64,000 nucleotides of DNA from NCBI RefSeq assembly GCF_036588685.1, contig NC_086373.1, forward strand, positions 3,968,001 through 4,032,000. Reading direction: 5' to 3'. Of the stretch, positions 1 through 12,200 are shown in pieces. Positions within the stretch are counted from its first letter, which is position 1. Each line of letters opens with the position of its first letter. This DNA comes from Mytilus trossulus. Lineage: Eukaryota; Mollusca; Bivalvia; Mytilida; Mytilidae. A model generated the notes under the pieces. That model saw only the letters and a program-made list of their open reading frames with translations. It made no database searches and was not told where the DNA came from. The position numbers were made by a program, and so were the translations under genes.

Positions 1-70
1 GCGATGTCAGTTTATTTTCGACTTATTAACTTGTGTATCACTTTAGTATCTTTCGTCTCTCTTTCACTAC
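1..70 (+). repeat. 3'-end fragment of reverse-transcriptase element
   Basis: The first bases match the end of the 3' region seen intact at 61600-61740: a GTCAGTTT run, then TTCGACTT and a stretch ending in TATCTTTCGTCTCTCTTT. It is the tail of a copy whose body lies outside the window. Fragments of the same tail are near 10730-10830 and 25560-25660. Confidence 0.5.
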
Positions 71-1030
71 CACTGTCTCGATCGCTCTGCTAATGGACAT
101 TTTAGATATCATCCACCCATTAGCATAATATGCATGAATTAATGAAGATAAAAAAGGATACTTCCTCGGTCGTTTCCAAGTCTAAAAAAGGACACCATCG
201 ACACTTTGTCGTCTGAAATAGCAGGTGTCCTCTCATCACCATGCTTGACAAATATCATGAATATGACACATCTAGATTACCATACATATGATAAATGCAA
301 TAATCACCATACGCACTCGTGTGAAGTTCCTCTACACGACCCTTTATTACTGTTAATTACACTGCCTCATTTCTTAATGTAAAACCAAACACTGCAAACC
401 GATGTAAGTTTAATAACAGGTGCTTAATTCGCTAGCAATTTAACTAACAAAAAACTTACTTTACCAGAAGCTACAATGATCTGAATAAAAAAATCAACAT
501 ATCTCGTCTACGGATTTGACTTTAACCTTTGCCGACTGGTATGTGTCTTTGAAACGAAAGTAAACGTGAATACAGCCATAGTTCAGACATCAACAGTATT
601 TAAATTGGTCAACTTTGCTTCGTGAAAAAGAAAGGGCAACGTAGAAATAAGTATATTATCATAGGGATTGATAAATTGTATTTTGTAAAATAATCACTCT
701 GATTCAAACAAAAATTTCTCGGAAACTGACATTATTAAGATTCTTTGTTTCTTGATTGACAACATATTAGTTACGTTTGGAGGATATGATTTTTAACATT
801 CAATCGGCATTTCCATTGAAACAATAAGTACCCCTCTTGCCGACTTGTTCCCTTATTCATATGATGCTGACTAATACAGAAACGTATCAAAAAGAAAGGA
901 AAGAAGTTTCTTCAACTTCACTTTCCGATGTATAGATGTTTTCTCACTATATAATTCATAATTTGGTGACTATGTTGAACGCATCTGTACAATCGAACTC
1001 GAAATAAAGGATACAACTTATGCAGTTAAT
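71..1030. other. No gene recognised
   Basis: AT-rich unique-looking sequence. I see no long open frame, no splice-site pair and no repeat that I recognise. Confidence 0.5.
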
Positions 1031-1034
1031 ATAT

Positions 1035-1200
1035 AAAAGAAGATGTGGTATGATTGCCAATGAGAAAACTATCCACAAAAGACTAAAATGACACAAACAT
1101 TAACAACTATAGGTCACCGTACGGACTTCAACAATGAGCAAAGCCCATATCGCATAGTCAGCTATAAAAGGCCCCGATAAGACAATGTAAAACAATTCAA
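1035..1200 (+). repeat. Interspersed repeat family R1
   Basis: It starts with GAAGATGTGGTATGATTGCC and runs through GGTCACCGTACGG to AGTCAGCTATAAAAGGCCCC. The same sequence recurs at about 9850, 25229, 27335, 27525, 39330, 40910, 50370, 56515 and, longest and on the other strand, 56660-56985. No coding frame is conserved between copies. It may be a SINE or a non-autonomous element; the class is not resolved. Confidence 0.75.
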
Positions 1201-1560
1201 ACGAGAAAATTAACGGCCTTATTTATGTAAAGATATGAACGAAAAACAAATATGTAAAGCCTGCCTTATATCTTGAATTTAATCTAGAAATCAAGAAGAC
1301 CCCCTATAGCATTTGCCAGGGGAAATCAAGCATAATGAAGGTTTGTCAGGAGGAAACCCATTGCAAACATTACAATCATAAAAAGAGAGTGGTTGCCAAA
1401 CATAGGACTTGAAACAAGAACTGTTCGAGATTAGGGGACCTTTGCTTACGAACAAAAATACAGTGGCCCGTATTCAATATAGTGCAGAGCCCGCCAAAGT
1501 TTGAAATTAGCATCGTGGAGGAAGATTCATTGTTCCAATGGAAATCGGTTTATCTTCCTT

Positions 1561-1760
1561 GACCCCAGCGTAGCTCGGATTTGAACCAAATCGAGCATAA
1601 TTGGGACAGTATTGAAAGTAAAGTGCGCGAGAGGACACCAGCAGTTCAAACACGTCATGAAATAAAGAATGCTCTTCATCAGGAATGGTTGCGGTTACTT
1701 CAGCAACAAATTAGTCGTTTGGTGGCAAGAATCAGAATAGGCGGTTATCCGTTTGAATGG
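1561..1760 (+). pseudogene. Tc1/mariner-type transposase C-terminal relic
   Basis: The translation from about 1563 reads PQRSSDLNQIEHNWDSIE, the conserved block around the third catalytic acidic residue of Tc1/mariner transposases (usual form: P-x-x-S-P-D-L-N-P-I-E-x-x-W). It is followed by an arginine-rich stretch and a helix with LHQEWLRLLQQQISRLV, also normal for the family. The N-terminal DNA-binding region and the first two catalytic aspartates are absent upstream, and the open frame runs on into unrelated AT-rich sequence to 2009. This is a truncated, non-functional fragment. The block is diagnostic, so the family call is firm; the subfamily is not assigned. Confidence 0.75.
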
Positions 1761-2102
1761 AGACTGCACCAATTACTAATTCTATGGCGTATAACAATCA
1801 ACCATGATGTCAACAATCATCGTAAGATTAATTTTGAAATGTCTGACAGTGTAAAGTTGGACTACAGTAAATGTTATAAAATGCATTTTTTTGGTACAAA
1901 AAAAAACCTTCATATTGTTATCAAAATTGTGGTTAGAAGAAGCATTTTTTTTCATACATTGTTTATTCGTTTTATCATTAACTATGTTTCGATATTATTT
2001 TACAAATAGTTTATCATATTCTATCAAGAATAAGAGACTGAGTTTTTAAGGTTTAAAAAATCAAGGTGTTGCAATTCTTTTTTCCATGTGTATAATAAGA
2101 AA

Positions 2103-4359
2103 CTAGAGGCTCTAAAGAGCCTGTTTCGCTCACCTTGGTCTATGTGCATATTAAACAAAGGACACAAATGGATTCATGATGGTGATGTGTTTGAAGTTCT
2201 TACTTTACTGAACGATTTTGCTTCTTACAATTATATCTATCATGAACTTTGCCCATTAGTAACAGAGAACTATATTTGGTAAAAATTTACATAAATTTAC
2301 CAAATTAATGAAAATTGTTAATAAAATTTACTATAAAGGGCAATAACTCCTTAAGGGGTCAATTGACCATTTAGGTCATGTTGACTTATTTGTAGATCTT
2401 ACTTTGCTGAACATTATTGCTGTTTACAGTTTATCGCTATCTATAATAGTATTCAAGATAACCAAAAACGGCAAAATTTCTTTTAAAATTACCAATTGGA
2501 GGGCAGCAACCCAACAACCAGTTGTCCAATTCATCTGAAAAATTCAGGGCAGATAGATATTGACTTGATTAACAATTTAACTTCTTGTCAGATTTGCTCT
2601 AGATGCTTTGGTTTCATATTTATAAGCAAAAAACTGCATTTTACCCCTATGTTCTATTTTTAGACGTGGCGGCCATCTTGGTTGAATGGCCAGGTCATCG
2701 GACACATTTTTCAAACTAGATACCCCAAAGATGATTAGGCCTAGTAGTTTAAGTGGAGATTTTGTAAAAGATTACTTAGATTTATGAAAAATGGTTAAAG
2801 ATTGACTATAAAGGGCAATAACTCCTAAACTGGTCAATTGACCATTTTGGTCATGTTGACTTATTTGTAGATCTTACTTTGCTGAACATTATTGCTGTTT
2901 ACAATTTATCTCTATCTATAATAATATTCAAGATAATAACCAAAAACAGCAAAATTTCCTCAAAATTACCAATTGGAGGGCAGCAACCCAACAACCGATT
3001 GACCGATTCATCTGAAAATTTCAGGGCAGATAAATCTTGACCTGATAAACATTTTTATCTCTGTCAGATTTCCTCAAAATGCTTTGGTTTTTGAGTTATA
3101 AGCCAAAAACTGCATTTTACCCCTATGTTCTATTTTTAGCGGTGGCGGCCATCTTGGTTGGTTGACCAGGTCACGCCACACATTTTTTAAACTAGATACC
3201 CCAAAGATGATTGTGGCCAAGTTTGGATTAATTTGGCCGAGTAGTTTCAGAGGAGAAGATTTTTGTAAAAGATTACTTTAATTTACGAAAAATGGTTAAA
3301 AATTGACTATAAAGGGCAATAACTCCTAAACGGGTCAACTGACCATTTTGATTATGTTGACTTATTTGTAGATCTTACTTTGCTGAACATTATTGCTGTT
3401 TACAGTTTATCTCTATCTATAATAATATTCAAGATAATAACCAAAAACAGCAAATTTCCTCAAAATTACCAATTCAGGGGCAGCAACCCAACAACCGATT
3501 GACCGATTCATCTGAAAATTTCAGGGCAGATAGATCTTGACCTGATAAACATTTTTATTCCATGTCAGATTTCCTCAAAATGCTTTGGTTTTTGAGTTAT
3601 AAGCCAAAAACTGCATTTTACCCCTTTGTTCTATTTTTAGCCGTGGCGGCCATCTTGGTTGGTTGACCAGGTCACGCCACACATTTTGTAAACTAGATAC
3701 CCCAAAGATGATTGTGGCCAAGTTTGGATTAATTTGGCCAAGTAGTTTCAGAGGAGAAGATTTTTGTAAAAGATTACTTTAATTAACGAAAAATGGTTAA
3801 AAATTGACTATAAAGGGCAATAACTCCTAAACGGGTCAACTGACCATTTTGGTCATGTTGACTTATTTGTAGATCTTACTTTGCTTAACATTATTGCTGT
3901 TTACAGTTTATCTCTAACTATAATAATATTCAAGATAATAACCAAAAACAGCAAAATTTCTTCAAAATTACCAATTCAGGGGCAGCAACCCAACAACCGA
4001 TTGACCGATTCATCTGAAAATTTCAGGGCAGATAGATCTTGACCTGATAAACGTTTTAACCCTGTCAGATTTGCTCTAAATGCTTTGGTTTTTGAGTTAT
4101 AAGCCAAAAACTGCATTTTACCCCTATGTTCTATTTTTAGCCGTGGCGGCCATCTTGGTTGGTTGACCGGGTCACGCCACACATTTTTTAAACTAGATAC
4201 CCCAATGATGATTGTGGCCAAGTTTGGTTTGATTTGGCCCAGTAGTTTCAGAGGAGAAGATTTTTGTAAAAGCTAACGCCGGACGACGGACGACGGACGA
4301 CGGACGACGGACGCAAAGTGATGAGAAAAGCTCACTTGGCCCTTTGGGCCAGGTGAGCT
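2103..4359 (+). mobile_element. Tandem-core element, full copy A (four monomers)
   Basis: The left end carries the palindrome AGAGGCTCTAAAGAGCCT at 2105-2122. The core holds four tandem monomers of about 480-500 bp, each containing an AAAGGGCAATAACTCCT block (near 2330, 2812, 3310 and 3810) and a GTGGCGGCCATCTTGG block (near 2666, 3144, 3644 and 4144). The core is followed by a GACGACG-type microsatellite at 4277-4313 and a terminal hairpin, CTCACTTGGCCC/GGGCCAGGTGAG, at 4331-4357. No protein is encoded. The plan (arms, tandem core, microsatellite, terminal hairpin) resembles Pearl elements of bivalves and Helitron-derived non-autonomous elements; the class is inferred. Both borders abut A-rich sequence. 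Confidence 0.8.
4277..4313 (+). repeat. GACGACG-type microsatellite of copy A
   Basis: Runs of CGGACGA lie just inside the terminal hairpin of the tandem-core element. The same position is occupied by related CG-rich triplet repeats in the other copies (about 6520-6575, 12760-12800, 13840-13935 and 23495-23575), so it is part of the element. Confidence 0.85.
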
Positions 4360-4655
4360 AAAAAATGTAAAGTAGTCTAGTCCGAAAATATTTTTATTTT
4401 GTATGTATCTTTCTAACAAATAAATCGCATAGTGTAAAATTGCAGTAGCGTGATGTAAATGCCATACGATTTTGCAGAGTGTATGTTACTGCTTAGTGGT
4501 AATGTCTTCTATCTTCAGAAGTATAAAGTCAGATGACAAACGATTCAACATTAAACCGAAGTTAAAAAAAAAAACCGATTGAAAATTTCAATGCCAATAA
4601 CTTGAGGAAAAAAAAGTTTGTGTTTACACATTTTATTTCAAATTATAACTGTGTT

Positions 4656-5423
4656 TCAGATGGAGCAGACAACACAAGTAAGCGCTCTGCCATCAAAGTA
4701 CGGTGGACATTTTAGACTTCCACAAACGGCTTCCACTGGATACAAGACAGCCTCACTGCGATCTGCATCTCCACCAGGCACAGATTCCAACATCTCATCA
4801 ACACAGATATATTCTGATGGCGTACGACCATTTGTACTTGACTGTGACATAAGATATCCAGAGAATTCCTTGTGCCATCCGGAATGACATGTTACTTTAC
4901 CTGGTATCATTAAAACTGTTGATCTCTTAGACTGGCATAAAGCACATGGTGTATCTTTATTATGAAAAGTGTTTGGATATGGCTTATTCTGACCGATTTC
5001 ATATTCGACACCATATAGTTTACCTGTCCATACGTAACCTCCCTCTGTATAATCTTTCCATTCAGGATTCTTAGGTAAACACAAAAAATTTGATCCAGAC
5101 CCACCAAAATTGAAGTGCTTTCCAGCAGCATATCCTATAAAAATTTCAAGAAATGTCCACATGTATGTTATTTTCCAAAATATTAAGTCAGTTCCAGATT
5201 ATAAGTTTTATGAAATATAATTTGCAAAGAATTATCGAAGTGTTTTTTACATTTTCTTTTTTCACAGTTTTCTTAATAAGTTACTGATGGTATGTTTTAC
5301 ACTTGTTTCTATACAAAGATCTTTTTTACCTTTAAGGAAGTATCACCTTACCATCATAAACAAGATTAGACTCCTCTGGGCATGATGTTTTCCCCCATCT
5401 AATAAACGTCTCGCCTGGGTTTT
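4656..5423 (-). CDS. Short-chain collagen C4-like domain protein, last two exons
   Basis: Exon 5352-5423 (72 nt, acceptor TTTTTCCAG, donor GTAAGG) encodes the block GETFIRWGKTSCPEESNLVY. Exon 4656-5134 (479 nt, acceptor TTTTTATAG) encodes YAAGKHFNFGGSGSNFLCLP, then PCALCQ, VTCHSGW, YICVD, AVCGSLKCPP and LTCVVC before the stop. This cysteine pattern and the RWG...TSCP start match a secreted domain common in molluscs and cnidarians and usually labelled short-chain collagen C4-like; no Gly-X-Y collagen repeat is present here. Intron phases are 1 and 1, so both exons join in frame. A polyadenylation signal AATAAA (minus strand) lies at 4632-4637. The function is unknown; extracellular matrix or a secreted immune or adhesive role are possibilities only. 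It has a close paralogue at 16823-18162. Confidence 0.85.
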
Positions 5424-5831
5424 CTGGAAAAATATTACATATGTAAACTCTTATAATCACATATAGTTTTTTTTATGTAAAATCAAATTTTACATTTAAA
5501 AATGTAAAAATAAAAGGTAAGATAAAACAAAAACACATGTCATGCTTCAATAGTAAGTTTTCTGTAAATACTACTTATTATTAAATGATATCAGCAAATA
5601 ACTGCATAGCATAATACGGATAAATCAGCATGTGCACTACTGATGTCGTTGCCCTATAATGATAATATTTATGTTTTGATAATAGCGAGAACAACACTTC
5701 AATATATAACAGATTGAACGTTCGGATAGCAACAAACCCAGAAAACGAAATTACGTTACTACTGTTTCGGAATTGGTTGTACATATCCGGGATTTCGTTT
5801 GATTTTTTTCCTTTTTCAAAAACATAATAAA

Positions 5832-6616
5832 CTAGAGGCTCACCTTGGTCTATGTGAATATTAAACAAAGGAAGCAGATGGATTCATGACAAAATTTTGT
5901 TTTGGTGATGGTATTGTGTTTGTACATCTTACTTTACTGAACATTCTTACTGCTTACAATTATCTCTATCTATAATGAACTTGGCCCAGTAGTTTCAGTG
6001 GAAAATGTTAGTAAAAATTTACAAATTTTATGAAAATTGTTAAAAATTTACTATAAAGGACAATTACTCCTTAGGGGGTCAATTGACAATTTCTGTCATG
6101 TTGACTTATTTGTAAATCTTACTAATTTGCTGAACATTATTGCTGTAAACAGTTTTTCTATATCTATAATAATATTCAAGATAATAACCAAAAGACAGTA
6201 GAATTTCCTTAAAATTACCAATTTAGGGACAGCAATCAAATAACGGGTTGTCCGATTCATCTGAAAATTTCAGGGCAAATAGATCTTGACCTGATAAACA
6301 ATTTTAACCATGTCAAATTTGCTCTGAATGCTTTGGTTTTTGAGTTATAAGCCAAAAACAGCATTTTACCCCTATGTTCTATTTTTAGCCATGGCAGCCA
6401 TCTTGGTTGGTTGGCCGAGTCACCGGACACACTTTGTAAAACTAGATACCCTATTGATGATTGTGGCCAAGTTTGGTTTAATTTGGCCCAGTAGTAGGAG
6501 AAGATTTTTGTAAAAGTTTACGATGCCGGTCGACGAACGACGGACGACGACGGACGCCAGACGCCGGACGCAAAGTGATTGGAAAAGCTCAAAAGGCCCT
6601 GCGGCCCAGTTGAGCT
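5832..6616 (+). mobile_element. Tandem-core element, copy B (single monomer)
   Basis: Same family as 2103-4359 but with one core monomer. The left arm starts CTAGAGGCTCACCTTGGTC and lacks the right half of the terminal palindrome seen in copy A. The core has the AATTACTCCTTAGG and GCAGCCATCTTGG blocks. A CGACGG microsatellite is at about 6530-6575 and the end hairpin is degraded. It sits in the long intron of the C4-like gene, opposite to the gene's strand. Confidence 0.75.
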
Positions 6617-8337
6617 AAAAATGTGAGTCCAGGTGCTTTCTTAAGGTATAAATGGCAAAATAAAGTGTGAATAATGAAAAAGTTATGAGATTTTGAAATA
6701 AAATATAAGAAGATAGTTTTTAAATATGTTTTTTACGAAAATGAAAAGAAAAAATGGTGTCAACGACCTTGGTTTTTTTTCTGAGTGTCTAATTTGAACA
6801 ACTTACCCAGAATTACTTTACAGTACTTGTTACTCTTTTAATTTCAAAATAGGTCGTGTACTTTTAACCGTTTCAAATTGTTCTTTTTTAGCAATTAGTA
6901 TTAATAATATTCTATAAATGCTCCAGCACCGGAAGAAATAATTCAATATTTTATTTCTCTTTCCAATGGTTGAAATCGGCATCCCCCCTATTTGGTTCAT
7001 ACAGGTTTACTTGTAATCTTGACAATAATTATATGTACGCAAAGTATTGTGCATTTGGAAATCTCATACAATAACAACAATGACGAAATCAGGTTCCAGA
7101 ATCTAATGTGCACAAAAGAATAGATCATACCTCACTCTAAGTTGAAGACGTCTTCAGTGAAATAAAATGATTTGTTAAAAGTAGTTAAAGTTGCAGCTAT
7201 GATTTTAAGAGATAGAGAAACATCAATAAATTAAGACTATTATGAAAGTTTACTTATAAATATTGTCAAAATCCGACCGATCATTAAACTATAAAATGTT
7301 TTTTAACAAACCGCTGAGTGCATTATCATAGCAGCTACTTGTGTATCATTATGCCTCTAATAAGGATTTCTGTATTACTATATGAATAGACGAACAGTCC
7401 GAAATAGAGAAAAAGTAAAGCAGCAACTGCCATACGTTTTTCAAAATGAATAACCAGGTAAGTTTAAAAATATCATTTCATACACCTGAAGGATGGACAT
7501 CTTTAAACGACCTCCACAAAGTTCATGGAGAAACTCGGTCAATGAAATGGAACGTTAAGGTTTAACATTATAATGCCGGCCTGCACTTTTTACAGTAAAC
7601 ATATGTCTATTTTATTTCTTGATATTATATAAGTTAAGGGATAGCTGTAAAAGAGAAGTTCACTGCTAAAAGTACCATAATCATTTCAATTTGTTATCTT
7701 GACTGTTTTCTCAAAGATTGATAACTATTCATATTCACGGTAGATATGTGTATTTCAAGAAGTTATGTTTTACGAGTTTCATCTTTAAATTATGTTCTTT
7801 GTATTATTACGGTAAATGCTTGTCATTCTTGTTTACGGAAGAATAGCAGAATATCTGGATACGATCGTCGTGAATTGTCATTATATTTCAATTTCTTTAT
7901 TAGCTACCCCAGTTAAACATGTTGAGCACACCTTTGTTATCGCAATAAATTCGTAGCAGTCCTTTCCAACAATGTAAATCGTATTCATTTCGTATACCCA
8001 TATCAGATTGCACATAAACCAATTTAGAAGAAGTGAAGAAATAAGTCAAAACATAATTCTGGATTCATAGTGTATTTATACTTTATGTTAAGTCTCAGTC
8101 TACGAACGAAAAATGCAGAAGAAGCAAGAAAGAAACTATGCAGTCTTGAACAGATCTAACATTTTGCAAAACTCGGTCACTTAAAGTAGACAGGTGGATT
8201 ACATTATACATATATTTTTTAATCATTTATCGACGGTCAAATGAAAGTTATATAATATCAAGTTTTGTCACGCAGATTCTTTTCAAGCTGAAGGTTGTGA
8301 CAAAATGTTAGATTTGAAAAAAATATTTCGTGGAAAA

Positions 8338-8500
8338 TAAAGGCAACAGGAGTATACCGGTGTTCAAAAGCTTAAAAAATATTGAAAGATAAAAAAAACC
8401 GTGTTACAAATCATTACCAAAGGAAACACAACAACTATAAGAGGAAAACAAAGGAACAACAGAAACACCGAAGGGCAACCAAACTCGAAAAAGAATAGAT
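8338..8500 (+). repeat. Interspersed repeat family R2
   Basis: It begins AAAGGCAACAGGAGTATACC and continues through a TTCAAAAGC...AGAT block and GAAACACAACAACTATAAGAGG. Related copies are at 21730-21895 (+), 23230-23360 (-) and 54717-54815 (+), with a short piece at 9963-10010. There is no conserved reading frame. Confidence 0.7.
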
Positions 8501-9039
8501 CATATCAATAAAACAAATTAAACGATAGGACTTTTTAATTAAAACGAGACCTTAGCTCCCAGAAATGATTTTAGAAATTTAAAATTAAATTCAGAATTAT
8601 GACGTCTGTGTATATTGCTTAGTCGAAAAAAAATAATCAGGCAAAACAAACTATGTCATTATAAAAACTGTCATATGATAAAACACAAAATGTTCTTCAT
8701 TTTGATAAAAACTCAAATGAAACGGTGCTGGACTATATATACCAGTAGCTTGTTATAACACAAAGTTTTTTTGTCTACTGTGAATGAAACACAATAGTAG
8801 CATTCAAAAAATATTCAGTAAAATAGTCATAAATGGAATTAACTTAAATCAAATCCGGGTCACAAAACAAAACTAGAGGAAACATATAACATCTAAGAGA
8901 AAAAAGGAACAATATAAACTCTGAACTCTGAAACCATCAGATTGTATGGCAATGTTTTAAAAAAAATGACAACTTTATGTGACAGTAATACAGTACAAAA
9001 CAAATCAAGAACACCCAGGACATAGAAAATCATACCAAG

Positions 9040-9190
9040 TCTTTACCAAGTCAGGAATATGACAGTTCTTGTCCATTCGTTTTTGATGCGTTTTGTTTTT
9101 TGATTTTGCCATGTGATTATGGACTTTCCAAATTGATTTTCCTCTGAGTTCAGTATTTTTGTGATTTTACTTTTTTCATAAATAAATAAT
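9040..9190 (+). repeat. Interspersed repeat family R4
   Basis: Contains GTCAGGAATATGACAGTTCT, then CCATTCGTTTTTGATGCG and a TTTTGCCATGTGATTA...GGACTTTCC block. Other copies: 16560-16640 (+), 25385-25480 (+), 27225-27310 (+), 26550-26645 (-), 49385-49545 (-) and 60395-60505 (-). Confidence 0.7.
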
Positions 9191-10108
9191 CTAATAGTAC
9201 ATTTCAAAATATAAAGGAACACCGGAAATTAATTTAGGTTAGGGAGTACACAAATGGAGCACAATAAAGTTGTGAACTGTGCGTCAACGCCACAAAAAAT
9301 TATGTCACAGGTAAATTTCTGAAAATAGAATATAAAATTTGGAATTAATTTGTATTGGTGTTAGTTGATGTATTTTTTATAAAGTTGCTTTGAATCAAAA
9401 TTCATTTAAACTATAACTAGGTGGATAATTATCTTTACCTTAAAAAAAAGTTGCCAAGATATTTTTTATGACTCTATTTTTTTCCCTGCAACTGTAATGC
9501 ATCGTTAATTTCCTACAACTGTCAAATTTAAGGGAATGTGTTCCACATCTTTTTCGAATAAAAACAAATGTGACGTACTATTATTTGACAGTTTTACACC
9601 TTGACACATTTGAACATTGAACTAAGATAGATCACAACTAGTTATATTATTCATTGATCAAAATATTAAGCCTAAAGGGTAAATCATATTAGTACAGCGC
9701 AGTGATCTGGCTCTAATTAGCCTGAAGGTCTTTAACAGATTCACAAGGGATAACTTCGTCATCGCTGCTTCCGTAATCATCCTATACAAGTTGTGATAAA
9801 TTGATTTATATCAATGTTTTCCTCACAAAAATTAGCAAATATGATAGATATAGGAAGATGTGGTGTGAGTGCCAATGAGACAACTCTCCATCCAAGTAAC
9901 AATTTAAAAAGTAAACCATTATGCAAATATGACAAAAAATTAATTTCACAATGACCCATAAATAAAGACAGTAGTATACCGCTGTTCAGAAGTCATAAAT
10001 ATATTATGTGATTAAAACGTTAACTTACTATGCATTAATGTATAATTTATACTATAAACACGTATCACGGTATAGCTTGTGTGTATTATTGCCTGTTTTC
10101 TATTTTAC

Positions 10109-10352
10109 CTTTTTTAATCTCATTTATTTCATCACGTGACGCATCAAGTGCATTTCTCGCCGATTCCAATTCTACTTTCACTTGCGTAAGACTTTTTGTG
10201 GTCGATTCTAATTCTTCTTTCACTTTCTTTATTTCATTTCCGTGTTGGAGGAACTCGTGTTTTATTTGGAATCTTTGTTCCACAGTGTGTACATAAAATG
10301 CACCAAGCAAAACAAATACAGACATTAGCAAAACAACTAAATAATTCTCCAT
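10109..10352 (-). CDS. Signal-anchor plus coiled-coil first exon, likely of the C4-like gene
   Basis: It encodes an 81-residue N-terminus: a hydrophobic segment at residues 4-21 (YLVVLLMSVFVLLGAFYV), then a charged heptad-like coiled coil (KKVKEELESTTKSLTQVKVE and onward). At 10109 the frame meets a good donor (AAAAAAG followed by GTAAAA); reading on would stop seven codons later. The exon leaves one nucleotide, exactly the phase required by exon 5352-5423, and the three exons add up to 795 nt (264 residues plus stop). The layout, a membrane or secretion signal and coiled coil before the C4-like domain, matches the paralogue's signal-peptide exon. The link across a 4.7-kb intron is inferred; extra phase-1 exons between cannot be excluded. 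Confidence 0.6.
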
Positions 10353-11640
10353 TATCGTTATGTTTCATATTATAAGTTAAATTCACGGGTGACTGAATTT
10401 TTTAAATGCTGTTTGCACAAAAGTTTAAAATCCATTGGGGTCTGGTTGGACGGGTCTTCAGATCTGTATACTTTAACTTGTTAGCATTTTTTTTTTATCT
10501 CATTTCATTACTTCCTAGTGTAAATGTTAAAGCATCCCATTATTCTCTTATCTTTCTTTATGTAAATGTATATCCATGTAAATCGATTATTCTTTATTCT
10601 ACAAACCGAATCAATACCTTTACGTGCTATGAAAAAACCCGCCTGGGCTAACTGAAATTCTACCTGGTTTTCGGGCTAATTCGTGTAAATTATTCTAAAG
10701 TTTTGAATGCTGTACTTTTAATTGTCTGTTGGTAGTTTTTTTTTCTTTTATTTAACCAACGCATTGTCAGTTCTTTTTCGACTTACGAGTTTGGTTATCC
10801 ATATGGTTTCAGTGGCCATTCTTTTGTGATATAAACGCGTTTTTTTTTAACAAAACAGCTAATTATCAAAGGCAAAATAGTATACACATATCATGAAAAA
10901 ATTAAATATGAAAAAAGTTACACGAGTTATCGAGTTGTCCATGAAAAAAGCATGTAGTGAATTATATGGTCTTGTCAATACTTGAGGGATAAACCTTTTA
11001 GTTCTCTAGGGAAAGCAGGAGAGTTAGTAATGTTTAGTCCAAGTGAATAGCCATAAACAATAATTAGGCATCACAGCGTTGCTATTTTTGTTTATACACA
11101 CATATATTTAAATGAAAGAGGAATTCTATAAAAGATGTATTTGAATGAAAGAGGAGTTCTTTAAAGTAAGCCAATCAAAGATTTATATATCGAAGAAGGT
11201 GTGATTTGTGACCATATTTGCCATCGAATGAAATTATATTTAATGTTTCAAATCGGAATAGAACAAAATTGTTAAACATCAAAGTTCGGACCACTATAAT
11301 GACATCTAAAGAATGAAAACTGCGAAAACATGTTTCTTGTAGGTTAAGAAATAATTAAAATAACATAAAAACCGAACTCCGAGGAAAATTCAAAACGTAA
11401 AGACACTTATCAGACATATCATATTGGTCAATCAATTTGTGAAGCCGTAAATCTAATGACAGGTCGATTTCAGTCGTTGGTCATCCGGATAATTCTGTTG
11501 AAGCAGTTTTTGTGTAAGGGGCGTACCCTGCTAATAAAGTTCGTATAGCGTAAACATACACGGGCATCACGCATTATTCGGGATATGTTAAACAGCGACA
11601 AAAAGATAGAAAATTCAAAATTGTCATCATAAGACCCACA
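10353..11640. other. No gene recognised; one element tail
   Basis: AT-rich. At 10730-10830 there is a degraded copy of the reverse-transcriptase element tail (GCATTGTCAGTTCTTTTTCG). Direct ATGAAAGAGGA repeats lie near 11112 and 11146. No exon could be supported. Confidence 0.5.
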
Positions 11641-11649
11641 TATGATAGG

Positions 11650-12200
11650 TAAAATCATCTTCGCTTGCCAAGGGTTACGATCCACTCTTGCTCTCTTCAC
11701 CCTTGGCGGATTGAGATAACATTTCGGAGACACAAGGTAATGATTTTTATTGGTTGCAGTCAAACCTCGCTGCATCCAATCAAAAAGCGCCCATAACATG
11801 ATCACATGTAAATGTCGAAAGTGTTTGTAAACAATTACCACGTGTTTATTGTGCAAAAAGTCTTTACATTCTTAACACACGACTATATTTAGTGACAACT
11901 TGAATGTTTTTAATCAACCAATAGAAGTTCGTGAGTATGTTTCAAGCATAAATGCATGAATGTTGACGTAAATTTACATTTCCGGCTTTACCAAGTGTGT
12001 AGAATCTAGACGCCACCGTGTTTTACCTCCAAATTGAAGAGTTCAAGTGCTACCATTGGTCAAGAATAATGTATTCGAAATGGGCGTGATTTTTATCTTC
12101 CGATAGATGGCGCAACATTGTTATCACAAATGTTGGCTCAATCCGCCAAGGGTGAAGAGAGCGAGAGTGGATCGTAACCCTTGGCTAGCGAAGATGAGGT
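11650..12200. mobile_element. Foldback DNA element with about 68-bp inverted termini
   Basis: The sequence at about 11652-11718 returns as its reverse complement at about 12137-12197 with few differences (shared blocks GGGTTACGATCCACTC and CCCTTGGCGGATTGAG). Each arm itself contains an inverted pair, GCCAAGGGT and ACCCTTGGC, so each can also form its own hairpin. The 410-bp interior has no convincing coding frame. This is a non-autonomous foldback element or MITE; the superfamily is not assigned because no clear target duplication was found. Confidence 0.65.

Larger units (their letters stand above)
6617..10108. other. Rest of long intron: AT-rich with repeat fragments
   Basis: If the exon at 10109-10352 belongs to the C4-like gene, this is intronic. 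Recognisable pieces are an R2 repeat at 8338-8500, a related piece at about 8850-8950, an R4 piece at 9040-9190 and an R1 start at about 9850-9895. On the plus strand a short ATGAATAACCAG followed by GTAAGT at 7446-7463 looks like a start codon next to a splice donor, but no partner exon was found. Confidence 0.5.

Noticed and set aside
1581..2009. A 142-residue open frame taken as a whole protein
   Set aside because: Only the first 55-60 residues resemble transposase; the rest is low-complexity readthrough of AT-rich DNA.
3976..4221. Open frame of 81 residues on the minus strand inside copy A
   Set aside because: It lies in a core monomer of a non-coding repeat and the other monomers do not conserve the frame.
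7446..7463. ATGAATAACCAG next to GTAAGT as a first coding exon
   Set aside because: The only downstream candidate (acceptor near 9235, donor near 9310) gives an immediate stop in the needed phase.
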